This document shows, one piece after another, positions 11,650-24,683 of a stretch of 64,000 nt of DNA (position 1 is the first letter of the stretch; every line of letters starts with the position of its first letter). The stretch is taken from positions 10,182,069-10,246,068 of the forward strand of contig NC_134891.1 in the NCBI RefSeq assembly GCF_041734735.1. Reading direction: 5' to 3'. A program made the translations under genes and the position numbers. The notes under the pieces are model-generated. The model saw nothing but the letters and a program-made list of their open reading frames with translations, was not told where the DNA came from and did no database searches. The DNA is from Babylonia areolata. Lineage: Eukaryota; Mollusca; Gastropoda; Neogastropoda; Buccinidae.

Positions 11650-12425
11650 GTGAGCTGTTGTGGTGCACACAGTCAAACCCTCCACGGCGGCCACCCTCAA
11701 AAGTAGAGGACAGTGTTGTGGTGAAAGAGGCCACCCCATGGCTAAGGGCCCCATTGGACCCTCCCTGTGTGGTCTGAGGAAGGGGGAGGGGAGGGCACGA
11801 TGACCTGCGTAGCAGTCGACCTGTCTGGGGGGTCACTTTTCCCTCTTGTCTCTTGGGTGGCCGCCTTGGATGGGTCGGACTGTTACGTGTTTTTGTTCTG
11901 GTCATCGGTGTTGTGTCCCGACTTGTCCTGTTGGGTCTGGTGGTCCTGTCTCTTTGTCCTGGTCCCCAAGGCTGGTAGGAAAAGAGGAGTATGGAAGAGG
12001 TATGCTTGTGTGTACAAGTTGGGCAATGTTCTGATGCCACCGCTGTTTTTAAATCTGTTCCTTTTGTTTTTATAATAAAAAAAAATAAATAAATAAAAGG
12101 AAAGGGAGGAGAGGGGGAAGGAGAAAGAAAAGAGGACCTTTGTGGCTGAAGAAGCAAAGTGACATGTGGCACCTCTTGTAAAAATGTGCAGTGGCTGGGA
12201 TTAGGTTCTGCGAGTTATCTTGTGATATCTGAGGCAAGTTGGGGATAGTCATGTATTTTCCATTTGAAAAAAAATTGTTTTGTAACTTGGCTTCTGTTTA
12301 CTTAATTTTTTTTGACACAGTTGAGACCATGATAAATATGATAAATAAATTTTCTTGTTGCCAAATGGATGCATTTTTCTGTGCAATTGTCACAAAAAGA
12401 ATTTCTAAAATTTCAGTCATTTAGT

Positions 12426-12460
12426 TATATATATACCAATTGTATTATGGTATATATATA
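12426..12460. repeat. Perfect 13-bp inverted repeat (hairpin) upstream of exon 9
   Basis: TATATATATACCA at 12426-12438 is the exact reverse complement of TGGTATATATATA at 12448-12460, with a 9-nt loop. In the pre-mRNA this would form a stem about 100 nt upstream of the exon 9 acceptor. It may simply be a TA-repeat by-product. Confidence 0.8.
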
Positions 12461-12559
12461 TATATTTTGACCCCTTAAAGGCCCAGTGTTGTGTTTGTGG
12501 TGTTTTCCTGTTATTTGTGGGTGTCTGTGTGACTAACCACAAGCCCCCCAAATCTGCAG

Positions 12560-12643
12560 ATGTAAAGCCGTATTCCTGCACAATATGTGATAAAGCCTTC
12601 AAACAGAAGCAGCACTTGGACAGACACCATCTGAGTCACACTG
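12560..12643 (+). CDS. Zinc-finger array exon 9
   Basis: 84-nt phase 1-1 exon between AAATCTGCAG and GTGAGC. It encodes (D)VKPYSCTICDKAF then KQKQHLDRHHLSHTG. The VKPY linker and the HTG end are the closest of the set to a standard H-TGEKPY module. It still has the array helix KQKQHLDRH. Its spliced product with exon 10 would read SHTGEKPYAC, a textbook linker. It may be the ancestral array member or a constitutive exon; the sequence alone cannot decide. Confidence 0.88.
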
Positions 12644-15514
<2,871 letters not shown>

Positions 15515-16440
15515 TAGCACACTGACTGACTGCAGCCTGTCGTTAGTTGTCTGAGGGACGCATTGAATGTAAATTGCGTTTCGGTTGAGGTAGGGCAGAG
15601 GAATTTCATGTTCCTGTCTGTGTGCTGTCTCAGTGGACACTGCAGTCGAAGCAGATAAGTTAGTAATGAAGTGCAGCAGGTAGAGAATTCGACTCGAGCA
15701 AGGATGTACAGATTTTTTTGATTTTTTTTTCGGGTGCTTATAATGGCAAATAAATGGTTTTATGGATGAAGTGGTTGTGGAGAATAAGTGACAAATATTG
15801 GTTTTCTCAGTGTCTGGATATAACAGTGTTCTCTTGCTCACCCTGTTTTACCATGGTTAACTTATGAGTTTGATGAGTTTGACTGGCCTGTCTATACTTG
15901 ATCTGTTAGTAATGTAACTCGTGATTTTAAGCATTTGAAGACAAGGGTTATAATTATATAGTTTTCCCATCATCCTAATCCAAGTAAATGTAAACTGCTA
16001 CTACCTTGAAAACGTCGTTGTGAGTGTACACATATAAAAGAGAAAATACTTTTGTTTGAAATGTTTTGATTTATGCTTTTGTTTGGTTAATAGTTGAAAA
16101 ATAGGATGCACATACCGAAATGGGAACAGTGAACATAGTTTTATACAAATAATGCAGAACTTTTTGCCTATTAACACAAAAATGGCAGGTTCCCCAGGGG
16201 AAAATAAAGATACAAAATGCACTGAAATCTGACTTTCCAAGTTTGGCAGTGATCAGGATAGATTACAGTTGGAAGATTGATACATTGATAATTAGTGTTG
16301 TCATCATCAGGTTGTCAATAAACCATTTCATGTGAGAAAGCCTTGCTGTTTGTCTTTTTTTATTATTTATTTTACTCTATCTGTGGATGTTGACTCTTAT
16401 TTGATATGTGCACCACAGTGCCTAGTACTAAAAAACAAAC

Positions 16441-16441
<1 letters not shown>

Positions 16442-16525
<84 letters not shown>
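16442..16525. repeat. (AC)42 microsatellite
   Basis: About 42 uninterrupted AC units in the intron between finger exons 10 and 11; likely highly variable in length. Confidence 0.97.
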
Positions 16526-16527
<2 letters not shown>

Positions 16528-17247
16528 AATAGGATACTGCACACAGTATTGATGCATATTCTTCCTTGGTGTGGTTCTGTGTAATGATTGGCATTATTTG
16601 GGTTTATGACTTTTTCATGACAACACATTTCAGCAACTTACTTGTCATTTGAGGTAATAAACACATTCTTTCTCTCATGTGTTCATTTTTTTCCTTTTTT
16701 TCTTTTGTTTTTATCTCCTGTGGACAATAATGTATCATATTACAGCAACAAAGAAGTATTAAAAAAAAAAAAAAAAAATCTTGCAGCACAGTCGAAATAA
16801 AAATGTACTGTCAGACATTCATGTTTATATTTATTATTCTTTGTATATTATCTGAATGGCAAGGGTTTTATTGGGAAACCAAACAGCCAGCCAAATCCAG
16901 CAGCTAACAGACTTAATGGTGAAGCGAGGACTGAATGCGAGCTCTTTGCCCTTACTGCATTCAAGCAAATAACATCTGATGGTAAACTCCACATCACTCC
17001 CACCGTGCTGAAAGTTGTTGTCATCTCCAGTACAAGGTAATGGTATCCTGCAGCAATGCCTTCACTGACTCAAAACTGTACTGTAAAAGTATGGCATAAT
17101 CTGTCCATCTTCTCATTGTGCACGGTCAGGGCTGTGATGAAGATACGCTGCCCAATCCAATTCCTTCACAAAACCTAATAGTGTGGTACAATGTAATAAA
17201 GTTGGCAGTGTCAGTCCCACCACAGTGTAGTATTGTGTTTGACACAG

Positions 17248-17358
17248 GGGAGCTGGAACGCACATACAAGTGCCACGTGTGCGAGAAAATGTTTTTCCGC
17301 AGCCACCACCGCGACAAACATCTCAAGTCCCATGGCATTTCTGCCTTGGAGACCAAGA
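17248..17358 (+). CDS. Finger exon 11: last C2H2 finger of the gene
   Basis: 111-nt exon, phase 1 at both ends, between TTTGACACAG and GTGAGT. It encodes (G)ELERTYKCHVCEKMF then FRSHHRDKHLKSHGIS and ALETK, ending in a split Ser codon. It is a C-x2-C-x12-H-x3-H finger with an unusual helix (FRSHHRDKH; Arg where the core Leu is usual) and a linker ELERTY in place of GEKPY. This terminal finger is clearly distinct from the array type and contributes a different base preference. Confidence 0.88.
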
Positions 17359-19810
17359 GTGAGTTATGCTTGTTGGTTGTTGGATGACGCTTTGCACTCT
17401 GCACTCCTCTCTGCCTGGCTGGCTCCGGCCACCGGTCAGGGCTGACACTTGATTCGTGGTTCTCCTGGGCCCTGCTTCCCTTCCTCTCTCTGCACTTTGT
17501 GGCAGGCTGGGGTGCCGGTCCTGGTTCACCGGCTGTAGGCCACTGCTTCTGCACTGTATGCTTTTCTGTCTCTGGCCCTGAGGGGTCCGTGCTGGACCTG
17601 CTGTAGACCCCTGCTTCTGCACTGTTTTCACTGGCTACACACCCTGTACTAGTGCTTGCTGCCCTCTGCAGTACACAACACTCTTTTCTCCCCTGCATCT
17701 GTCTTTTCTCTCCTCCTCCTCCACCCCCCTGTGCCCCTTGTACCCCTTCTGCCACCCCCCTTCCCCCCTATCTCCCCCTCCTTCAATCCCCTTTCCCTCA
17801 TGGGCAATTTCAGACTGGATTTCTTTGGCTGTGTAGGCAAGAGTCCAGCCTATTGCACACTTTTCATAAAACCTTTGGGGTTTTTTTTTCTTCTTGTGGA
17901 ATGTCCAGTTTCTATTTTTGGTCCAGTGTTTATGTAATGATCATGTAAGGTTTGGGGGGCAAGCCTGAACTTGTGACCAGAGTAAACAGATGTGAAATGA
18001 GATAAGATGGAGGAAAGATCAGGTGTTTTTTTTAAATTTTTTATCATGATCTCTGCTGTGACAGAGATTTTGAGGCAAGTCTTGGTGCACTTCCTGTGGC
18101 TGTCCATACCACAGGTGCTTTTCACATGGCTGTGCCAGAAACCCATGGATAGAAAGATGAAACTGATGTTACATTGGTAAGCATCATAGATGAAACTGAG
18201 ATTGGAAAGCACCAAAGCTTATCTAATGTTTTTATGTTAATGTTACTGATAGGTTCACACGAAAAATTATGCACAGTGCTTTCCGAAGACCCTACCTGAC
18301 TACACCATTGAAATTATTTGAGATGTGAGTCTTTGAGCTCTTTTCAGATGGCTTTTTCTTCCCCCCCCCCCCCTTTTTTTGTAGTTTACATTCCTGTATT
18401 TCTTTTTACTTAAGACTTTTGGTATTGTTTAATTATTGGCTACTTGACATTCATTATCTGTCTGTTGCTGTTGCATTCACCTGTTTCACAATTTTATGAA
18501 ATTCTATTTTTTAACATTAGGAATTGCAGATGCTAAATCCCATTTTCTCCCTCAATCATATATCATTGTCCTCACAACGTGCACATAACATTCCATTGAA
18601 ACCAGTGGCCATAGTTCCACTGTCATCTTCAGCTCTTTTGCACTTCCTTTTTAGATTGCCATGCACATGAAGTACTGCTTTGAACGTATAACCGTAAAGA
18701 TGTAGAGTAAGGTGGGTTTTCCTGTGTTCTTGGTGGGTAGTTTTGGAGAAAAAAGAAACCTGCTTGATTCCAATTCAACCACTTCTGTTCATCAAAGAAA
18801 GCTAAGAATTATGAAAGCAGCCCAGATGAGATGTCATCTTGTGTCAACATGTGCAATTGTTTGAATTGATGATAAATGATTTACTTGATTTGAGCATGAT
18901 CTTTAGCATTTCTCTTGAGTTTTTTGTGATAAGACTTTTTTTTTTTTTTGTTGTTGTTTTTTTTTTTTTTGGATACCATCCAGTTAGTTGAACCATGCTT
19001 GTGTTCATCCATCAACCATCAGAGTATATCTCATTGCTTGTGTCGACCTGATCGCTGTTGCTTTTGGCTTTGGTGTGAAATGTGTGCACTGGTCTCGTGA
19101 TATGCACTTGTACTTATTGGATGTGTGTTCATAGGCATGTGTATTTGCACAAACTGAGAGGTCCTCAGAACTACTTGCCTGCTTGTTGTATATTGCACTT
19201 TTGTTTTCTTTTCTGTTGAAGAGACTTTGCCTCTGTTGTTGGATTTGTGTTTGAAACGCAGTCTGCTATTGTTGTGCCTTTTTAGTTTCGTTGTTTTGGA
19301 ATGTGTTTCTGTGTGAGCATGCATGTCTTAGTGAGGTGTGTGTTATGATAGTGGGTGTATATTTTAGAATATATTAGATATACTTAAGCAGATATGAAAA
19401 AATAAATCTTTGGAAAACTCTCCTGTTGGTCTTTTTTTTTCCAAGACATTTTCCTTGATGGCTTTCAACTTTTTTTTTTTAAACTGGTTAGAGACAAACA
19501 TGGAGACATGCTTTGTGTGTTTGAGTGGGTTGGGGTGGGGACAGACTTTGATACAAACTCTAACTCTAAGCTGACAGTATTAGTCTTGACCTTTGTAAAG
19601 GACCCAGAGAGAACCTTAGAAAGTTTGGTAGTAATGGGATTTTGTTTTGCCCCTCTATATTGTACTTCACATAAGGCAAAACCCTTTCACACTGCCTTTC
19701 ACATTCATTCTCTTCTGTGAACTGGCTGGGGAGACTCCGGCATGGAGCTGAAGGCTGGAGAGGACTGGTGCCTCACACTGCAACTGATGATTTTCTGTCT
19801 TCTCTTCTAG
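17359..19810 (+). other. Intron after the last finger exon
   Basis: No coding exon is recognised. The first 450 nt are C/T-rich (17400-17800). Open frames there come from composition and have no family signature. Poly-T and poly-C homopolymers lie at about 18361-18385 and 18935-18972. Confidence 0.6.
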
Positions 19811-19887
19811 TGGCCACGGGTAGCAAACATGGTCCTCAGACCTCTTTCCTTCTGATCAAACAAGTCACTGACTGTAGTGAAACATGA
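19811..19887 (+). CDS. Candidate alternative terminal exon
   Basis: A strong acceptor (TTTTCTGTCTTCTCTTCTAG) is followed in the phase left by finger exon 11 by an open reading of 24 residues: ATGSKHGPQTSFLL then IKQVTDCSET and TGA. No good donor follows. This could end a short isoform just after the fingers, removing the acidic, basic and Gln-rich regions. It could equally be chance in an intron: there is no family evidence and no nearby polyadenylation signal was identified. Confidence 0.3.
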
Positions 19888-20199
19888 GTAGCGTGTGCAG
19901 CACATGGAGGTACCAGTCTGTCCACATGCTCAACAAGTTATTGTAGAATTATTGGGCTGATTTTGACTCGGATCAGTGGATGCAGCATTTAATGTTTAAT
20001 GCTGTTTGTGAAGCATTGTTAGGTCTTGAAGTCCTTGGATTCATGAGGGATATTCATGCCCATTTAAGGGGTCTGAAAGCGTTAAGAACATGTTGCTGTT
20101 CAAGCACTTGGCTTCCTATCTGTGCTTAGCTGAAGGTATTTGCCTGCATTGTTGGCAGTGGGTGTTAGCATTTAAGTGGCCTTGTGTTTGTGTTGTCAG

Positions 20200-20357
20200 G
20201 TCGGTCGTTAAACTTCTCCATGATCAACATTGACCTGTCCAAAGCCAGCAATGTGGATGGGCTGACCAACACCTCCGCACACAGTGCGTCCAGTGACTCC
20301 GGCAGTGACACTGACGATGATCAGAAGCCACCCGTCTCTGACAAACCAAACTCACAG
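20200..20357 (+). CDS. Ser/Asp-rich coding exon downstream of the fingers
   Basis: 158-nt exon from acceptor TTGTGTTGTCAG to donor GTAGGC. It enters in phase 1 (completing Ser after finger exon 11) and leaves in phase 0 with SDKPNSQ. It begins RSLNFSMINIDLSKAS and then becomes Ser/Thr/Asp-rich (SSDSGSDTDDDQKPP). It has no known domain; such acidic, probably disordered stretches often follow DNA-binding fingers as activation or interaction regions. The SDSGSD run has casein-kinase-2-like sites. Confidence 0.82.
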
Positions 20358-20520
20358 GTAGGCTTGGCAGTAACACTGTCGGCAGGCACAAGTCTCCTGT
20401 CTAAAATCAACCTCACTCTCTAGTAACATTGACAGTGACATTGACTGCCAGTCTGCCAACAGCCACCCTGACACTGAGAAACCAGACCTGTTCCTCAGGT
20501 GTATCTGGCAGTTACTCAGT
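20358..20520 (+). repeat. Decayed tandem copy of the end of the preceding exon
   Basis: From about 20430 the intron resembles the exon end and its donor: an AGCCACCC block, then GAGAAACCAGACCTG, then CTCAGGTGTATCTGGCAGTTAC. This matches the exon's AGCCACCC, GACAAACCAAACTC and ACAGGTAGGCTTGGCAGTAAC. It looks like a local duplication of the exon's last about 60 nt plus splice donor. Whether it is used is unknown. Confidence 0.5.
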
Positions 20521-21213
20521 AGTTGAAGAGAAAAGGTGAAAGCTGCCATTGGGTCCCTTCCTCTTCAGGGACCCATTCCTCTTCAGTCTCCCAGTCTCCT
20601 CAGTCAGTTCAGACAGTGGGTAGTGAAGTTGCATGAAGACAGAAGCCGGTCCACAGGAATTTCTTCTAGTGACATTGACTTCTTTTTTCTTTTTTTCTTT
20701 TTTAATGTTTGATGGAGAAACCACACAAACTTTTCACCTGTTATGGGGTTTGTTCTTCATTGTTTTGTTTGTTCTGGTGCAAGCCTGGCAATACATGTGT
20801 TTGGTTATGTTTTTGACACTCGGTGTTTATAAAAGCATGTGCTTGTTTTGTAACAAAAACAATTATTTGGATGGTTATTGACCAAAACTTAGTGTGTTGT
20901 CTGTGTTGTCTGCTATGTGTGTTGGATGTGTGGATGTTTTGTTGGGTCAGTGGTTGTCATCAGACACCAGGAATCAAATTGTCGTGAGACACAGTGGTGA
21001 AATTGTTCCATCTCCCCGTGTCAACACAACAGAATGTTAGAGAATGGGACATGAGAAACAAATTATTATGATTTGTGTAGCTACACACTGTACATGAGAT
21101 ATCTTCCTTGCTTGGCTGTCATGTTCTTTTCTGCATTCATGAAGTGATGGAATTGAATTCCATCCTCACCACCCCAAGCATGCACTCTGGAGCAGAGTGG
21201 TTTCTGTTGCCAG

Positions 21214-21392
21214 GTGAGCAAAATGGTGGAAGGATGTCGCAAGCGGAAGACACACTCCCCCGTGCGGCTGACCCCGGGAGAGAAGAAGCGCAGCAGCAAA
21301 ACCGCGGGCACCAGCACTGGCACCAGCACCACAGAGACCAGTGGCCAGCAGACCCCCAACATGGGCAACCAGCGCAACACCTTTGAGTACAG
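21214..21392 (+). CDS. Basic Ser/Thr-rich coding exon
   Basis: 179-nt exon between acceptor TTTCTGTTGCCAG and donor GTCAGT, entering in phase 0 and leaving in phase 2 (TAC AG). It starts VSKMVEGCRKRKTHSP, continues VRLTPGEKKRSSKTAG and ends in a Thr/Ser/Gln stretch with NQRNTFEY. The KRK and KKR clusters are plausible nuclear localisation signals. Phases on both sides agree with the neighbouring exons, which is the main support for its being coding. Confidence 0.82.
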
Positions 21393-21997
21393 GTCAGTCC
21401 CTCACCTGTTTCCTTGTTGGGGAGTGAAGTGGAGCAGAGGGGTGTAGGTGGATGTAATGAATAGGGAGGGTGAAAGTGGGAGAAAAGTAAGTATACTTTG
21501 CTGACAGTTTTATCTTCCATGCCCAATATCAAGATTAAGGCCTCTTTAACTGCTGTATTCTGTGCCCTCCAGATTGCAATTAAGGACTTCTCTGAAATTG
21601 CAAGTTTGTAAGCCTATAGCTGCCTTTGCAATGGAACCAGTTGCCAAGCAAGATGACAATTTGACACGTATATTTAATTTTATTCATAGTAGCTCAGAGA
21701 CAAATTGACACAGACATTGCAGTTGTATTAGCTCAGAGCAGAACACTTATTCTTTCCATCTAAGCAAAAGACATTCTCCACTGCTCCAGCACTAAATGAA
21801 CAGTTGAAGGGCAACTACTGGTCAGTTTTATTCACACTTCTCAGTTTGTAAATTAGATTTCAGAGTTTTGATTAACAATTCACTCCCCTGTAATTAGAAT
21901 GTGTACAAGTTATGAAAAGGAAATGCGTTTTTTTGAAAATCATAATTCACTTTCTTTTTTTTCTTCTTCTTTTTTTTTTCTTTTTTTTTTTTTTTAG

Positions 21998-22844
21998 CAC
22001 TATCCGTAATGACATCGTGTTCCCTCGCAATGAGGCTGTCAACGCCATGGCCATGCGAGATGGGGCTGGGGGCAATGGTAACCAGGGGGGCACTTTAGGA
22101 CAGGCCACAGCGACTTCTACAGATGGGGGGATGCAAACATCACACCCCCTGGGCAGCACCAGTGGTCAGACGCTGGATGCGTTGCAGCAGCAGCAGCAAC
22201 AACAGCAGCAGCAGCAGTTCTCGATGGGGGGCATGAACTGTCTGACGACGGCCCAGCTCCAGCAGCTGCAGCAGCAGATGGCAGGGGGCAAGGTAGACGG
22301 GGCCACGCAGCACCAGGAGGGAAGCGCCACCCCCAAGACCTCACAGCCCCTTGTAGTGCCATCCTCCCACTTCACCTCCGCTTCTAAACTGCCAGAGCTC
22401 CAGGGACCCAAGTACACCTCTGCTGCTGCTGCCATCGCCGGCCGTCAGCTTCAGCAGGCAGGCGTGGGGGTGGGGGTGATGGAACAACCCATGCACTTTA
22501 AGTCAGTGGTGGGCACCCAGGGAGCAGGGGCCCCACACCAGACCTGGCCCCCCACCCTCAACTGGCCCCCACGCCTCTCCCTGATGCCGGACGGCTCTCT
22601 GCAGGGCATGCCCACCCTCACCACCTATGGCACGGTCAACATGGCAGACCTCAACCAGGTCAGCGGGGCGGCCATGTACACCGCCCAGAAGGCCATGGAG
22701 ATGAGGATGGCAGCTGGCCTGCACCGCCCACCTTCCATCGGGGGCGAGTCCTGGGTACCAGTCAGTGGAGCTGATCGTGATGCACAAAGAGGGGGACCCA
22801 GCACAAATGATCGGCGTATATATAGTCCTCAACCTAACACCTAA
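21998..22844 (+). CDS. Terminal coding exon: Gln-rich C-terminus
   Basis: 847-nt exon after a very long pyrimidine tract and acceptor TTTTTAG. One base completes Ser (AG|C), and 281 residues follow before TAA. It begins TIRNDIVFPRNEAVNAMAMR, then has a Gly/Thr/Ser stretch, an 11-Gln run made mostly of CAG (about 22185-22217), a second Gln-rich block (TTAQLQQLQQQMAGG), Pro/Trp-containing segments (HQTWPPTLNWPPRLSLMP) and a Met/Ala-rich segment near NMADLNQVSGAAM. No catalytic domain is seen; it resembles a Gln-rich transactivation region. GC content is clearly higher than in the introns. A donor-like GTACCAGT at about 22754 leaves open splicing to further exons instead of the stop used here. 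Confidence 0.85.
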
Positions 22845-24640
22845 GTAGTACCATGTTGATGTAATAACAGCCCCCAGCCAAACACTTTAGGTGGTGTGGT
22901 TCCCCAGCTGGGAAAAAAGAGGTGGAGGTGGTGCAGTCCTGGTGACAAGTCTTCATCTGCCTCCAGCCTGTCAGCATTGCCCCAGCCACAGGTGGACTAC
23001 CAGTGGACAGGTGATTGGCCAAACCCAGCTGCATTAATGTGGACCTTGAGAGTAATCCTGTTGTTCAGAAGGGAGGGCTGCTGCTTGTCTTGTCTCGTCT
23101 TGTCCCAGTCATGTTTCTTGCTACCTTTAATCACCCTTGTGACGGTGACTGTATGTTGACTGTTTTGTACAGGAGTTAGAAATGTTTCCTTTGTCCTTTC
23201 CTTCAGACATGCATATCATAATAAAGAGTCAGAAGCTTCTGCAGGAAAGCTGTGGTGAAGGTAAAAGCCCAGGTAGAAAAGCATCCCCAAGTTTATCCAG
23301 AATAGTGTCAAGGGTGGTGGCTGGTGTAGGGCCTTGCTCCATGTGGGTCAGCTGCCCGGTCTGCCTGCCTTGCCTGGGTTTGAGCTTGGTGTTTGACACC
23401 ATCTTGCAGCTCTGTAACATGGATGTTGAACCTGGAGGGGGTTATTCTGTTTGGCTTGACATGAGTTTCTGTCTTGCCTTCTCCTTTCCCCCTCACATCT
23501 CTCTTGATGTCTCCCCTTTTGCTGGTTTCTTGTTTTGTTTTATTTAGATACAGGAATTTCCGAGTTTCAAACTGTATAGTGCGCACATTTGATTTTACTA
23601 ATTCTATAGATTACAGCATGGTTAACAAATCTGTTAACATTGTAAGCATTATCTCAGTAATAGCTTTTGCACATAACTAATGCCAAAACATGTTTATATT
23701 TCTGCATGTAGTATATCACAGAAATATGCCCTGGGAACGCTGATGAATTATTTGGTCATTTCATTGTCATGTTTATTCACTGAATGAGGTGATGAGGACA
23801 CCTATGTCCCATTCATGCTTATCCCAGCAGTCCGCATTGTCTCAAAACTAAATATATCAAAACCTGGCCAACTGATCACACTTGATGGACAGTTCCTGCC
23901 ATGCCCATTGCCAGATAACCACTGCCCCATTCTGGAAACTAGAACTGAAGCAACAACATCTTACTTGGTGGAAAGTTTGTTGATAATGTAAACATGTGAC
24001 TGGCAGCAAGTGTTCGGTTTATGGATTGTAGCCAACACACAGCATGATAGTGGCAGCTGTGGGGAAAATATGCGCAAAGCTGTGTCACTGTGTGCATAAA
24101 ACAAAAATATGGGGTGGGGTGTAGGTGGGGGGGGTGACAATCTAGAAAGAAGTGACTGGTAAGAAGCCTGATTCTTCTTCAGCTTCAATCTCAGTCACAA
24201 GTTGCTTTTGACTAAGAAAAGACATTCTGCCCTTTTACACCCACAGGAAACTGCAGATGGGTTACAGGCGGAAAATGTAAGTCTCAGCCTAGTTGGATAG
24301 CATTCTGCCTATCACCAGCAGGTGTCTGTCTATCCTAGGAGGAAGGAAGAGGGCGGTTGTCTGATGGACAGAAATCCATTGTCGCGACATGTCTGGAATC
24401 TGAGAATGCTGGAACTAAGCACATTGTCTGGGTATCTGGGAAAAGTTGTGTGGCTGTCATCTAATAGAAAATTCATTACAAAACACTGTCACCTAGCAAG
24501 TTACTTGGGAGTCTCTGGAAACAAATAACTATAGTATGGCAGAGATGGAATGGTGGTCCAAGGCAAGAGAGTGGGGGGGAGCAAAAAGAGACATGATCAT
24601 ATAGGAGGTCAAGAAGGAAGAGGATGATAAAAGAGTCCAG
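22845..24640 (+). other. Probable 3' untranslated / downstream region of the zinc-finger gene
   Basis: No clear coding. AATAAA at 23220-23225, 376 nt after the stop, could end a short 3' UTR. Two exon-like segments, 23207-23260 and 24248-24277, have good flanking splice signals and are discussed in the findings. The rest is ordinary AT-rich sequence. Confidence 0.5.
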
Positions 24641-24683
24641 AAGGCAGGCCAGCAGGGGCAGTGGACAACATGGGTAAAGGAGC

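Noticed and set aside
1-12643. Array exons as processed pseudogene pieces
   Set aside because: Each copy keeps intronic acceptor and donor sequences and exact 84-nt length, so they arose by genomic tandem duplication and not by retroposition, and frames are intact.
17126-17755. 209-residue minus-strand open frame across finger exon 11
   Set aside because: Overlaps the finger exon on the other strand and continues through C/T-rich intron; composition artefact.
21912-21997. Upstream Met start and Phe-rich leader for the Gln-rich exon
   Set aside because: This part is the polypyrimidine tract of the acceptor at 21996-21997. The exon joins the previous one in phase 2, giving Ser-Thr-Ile.
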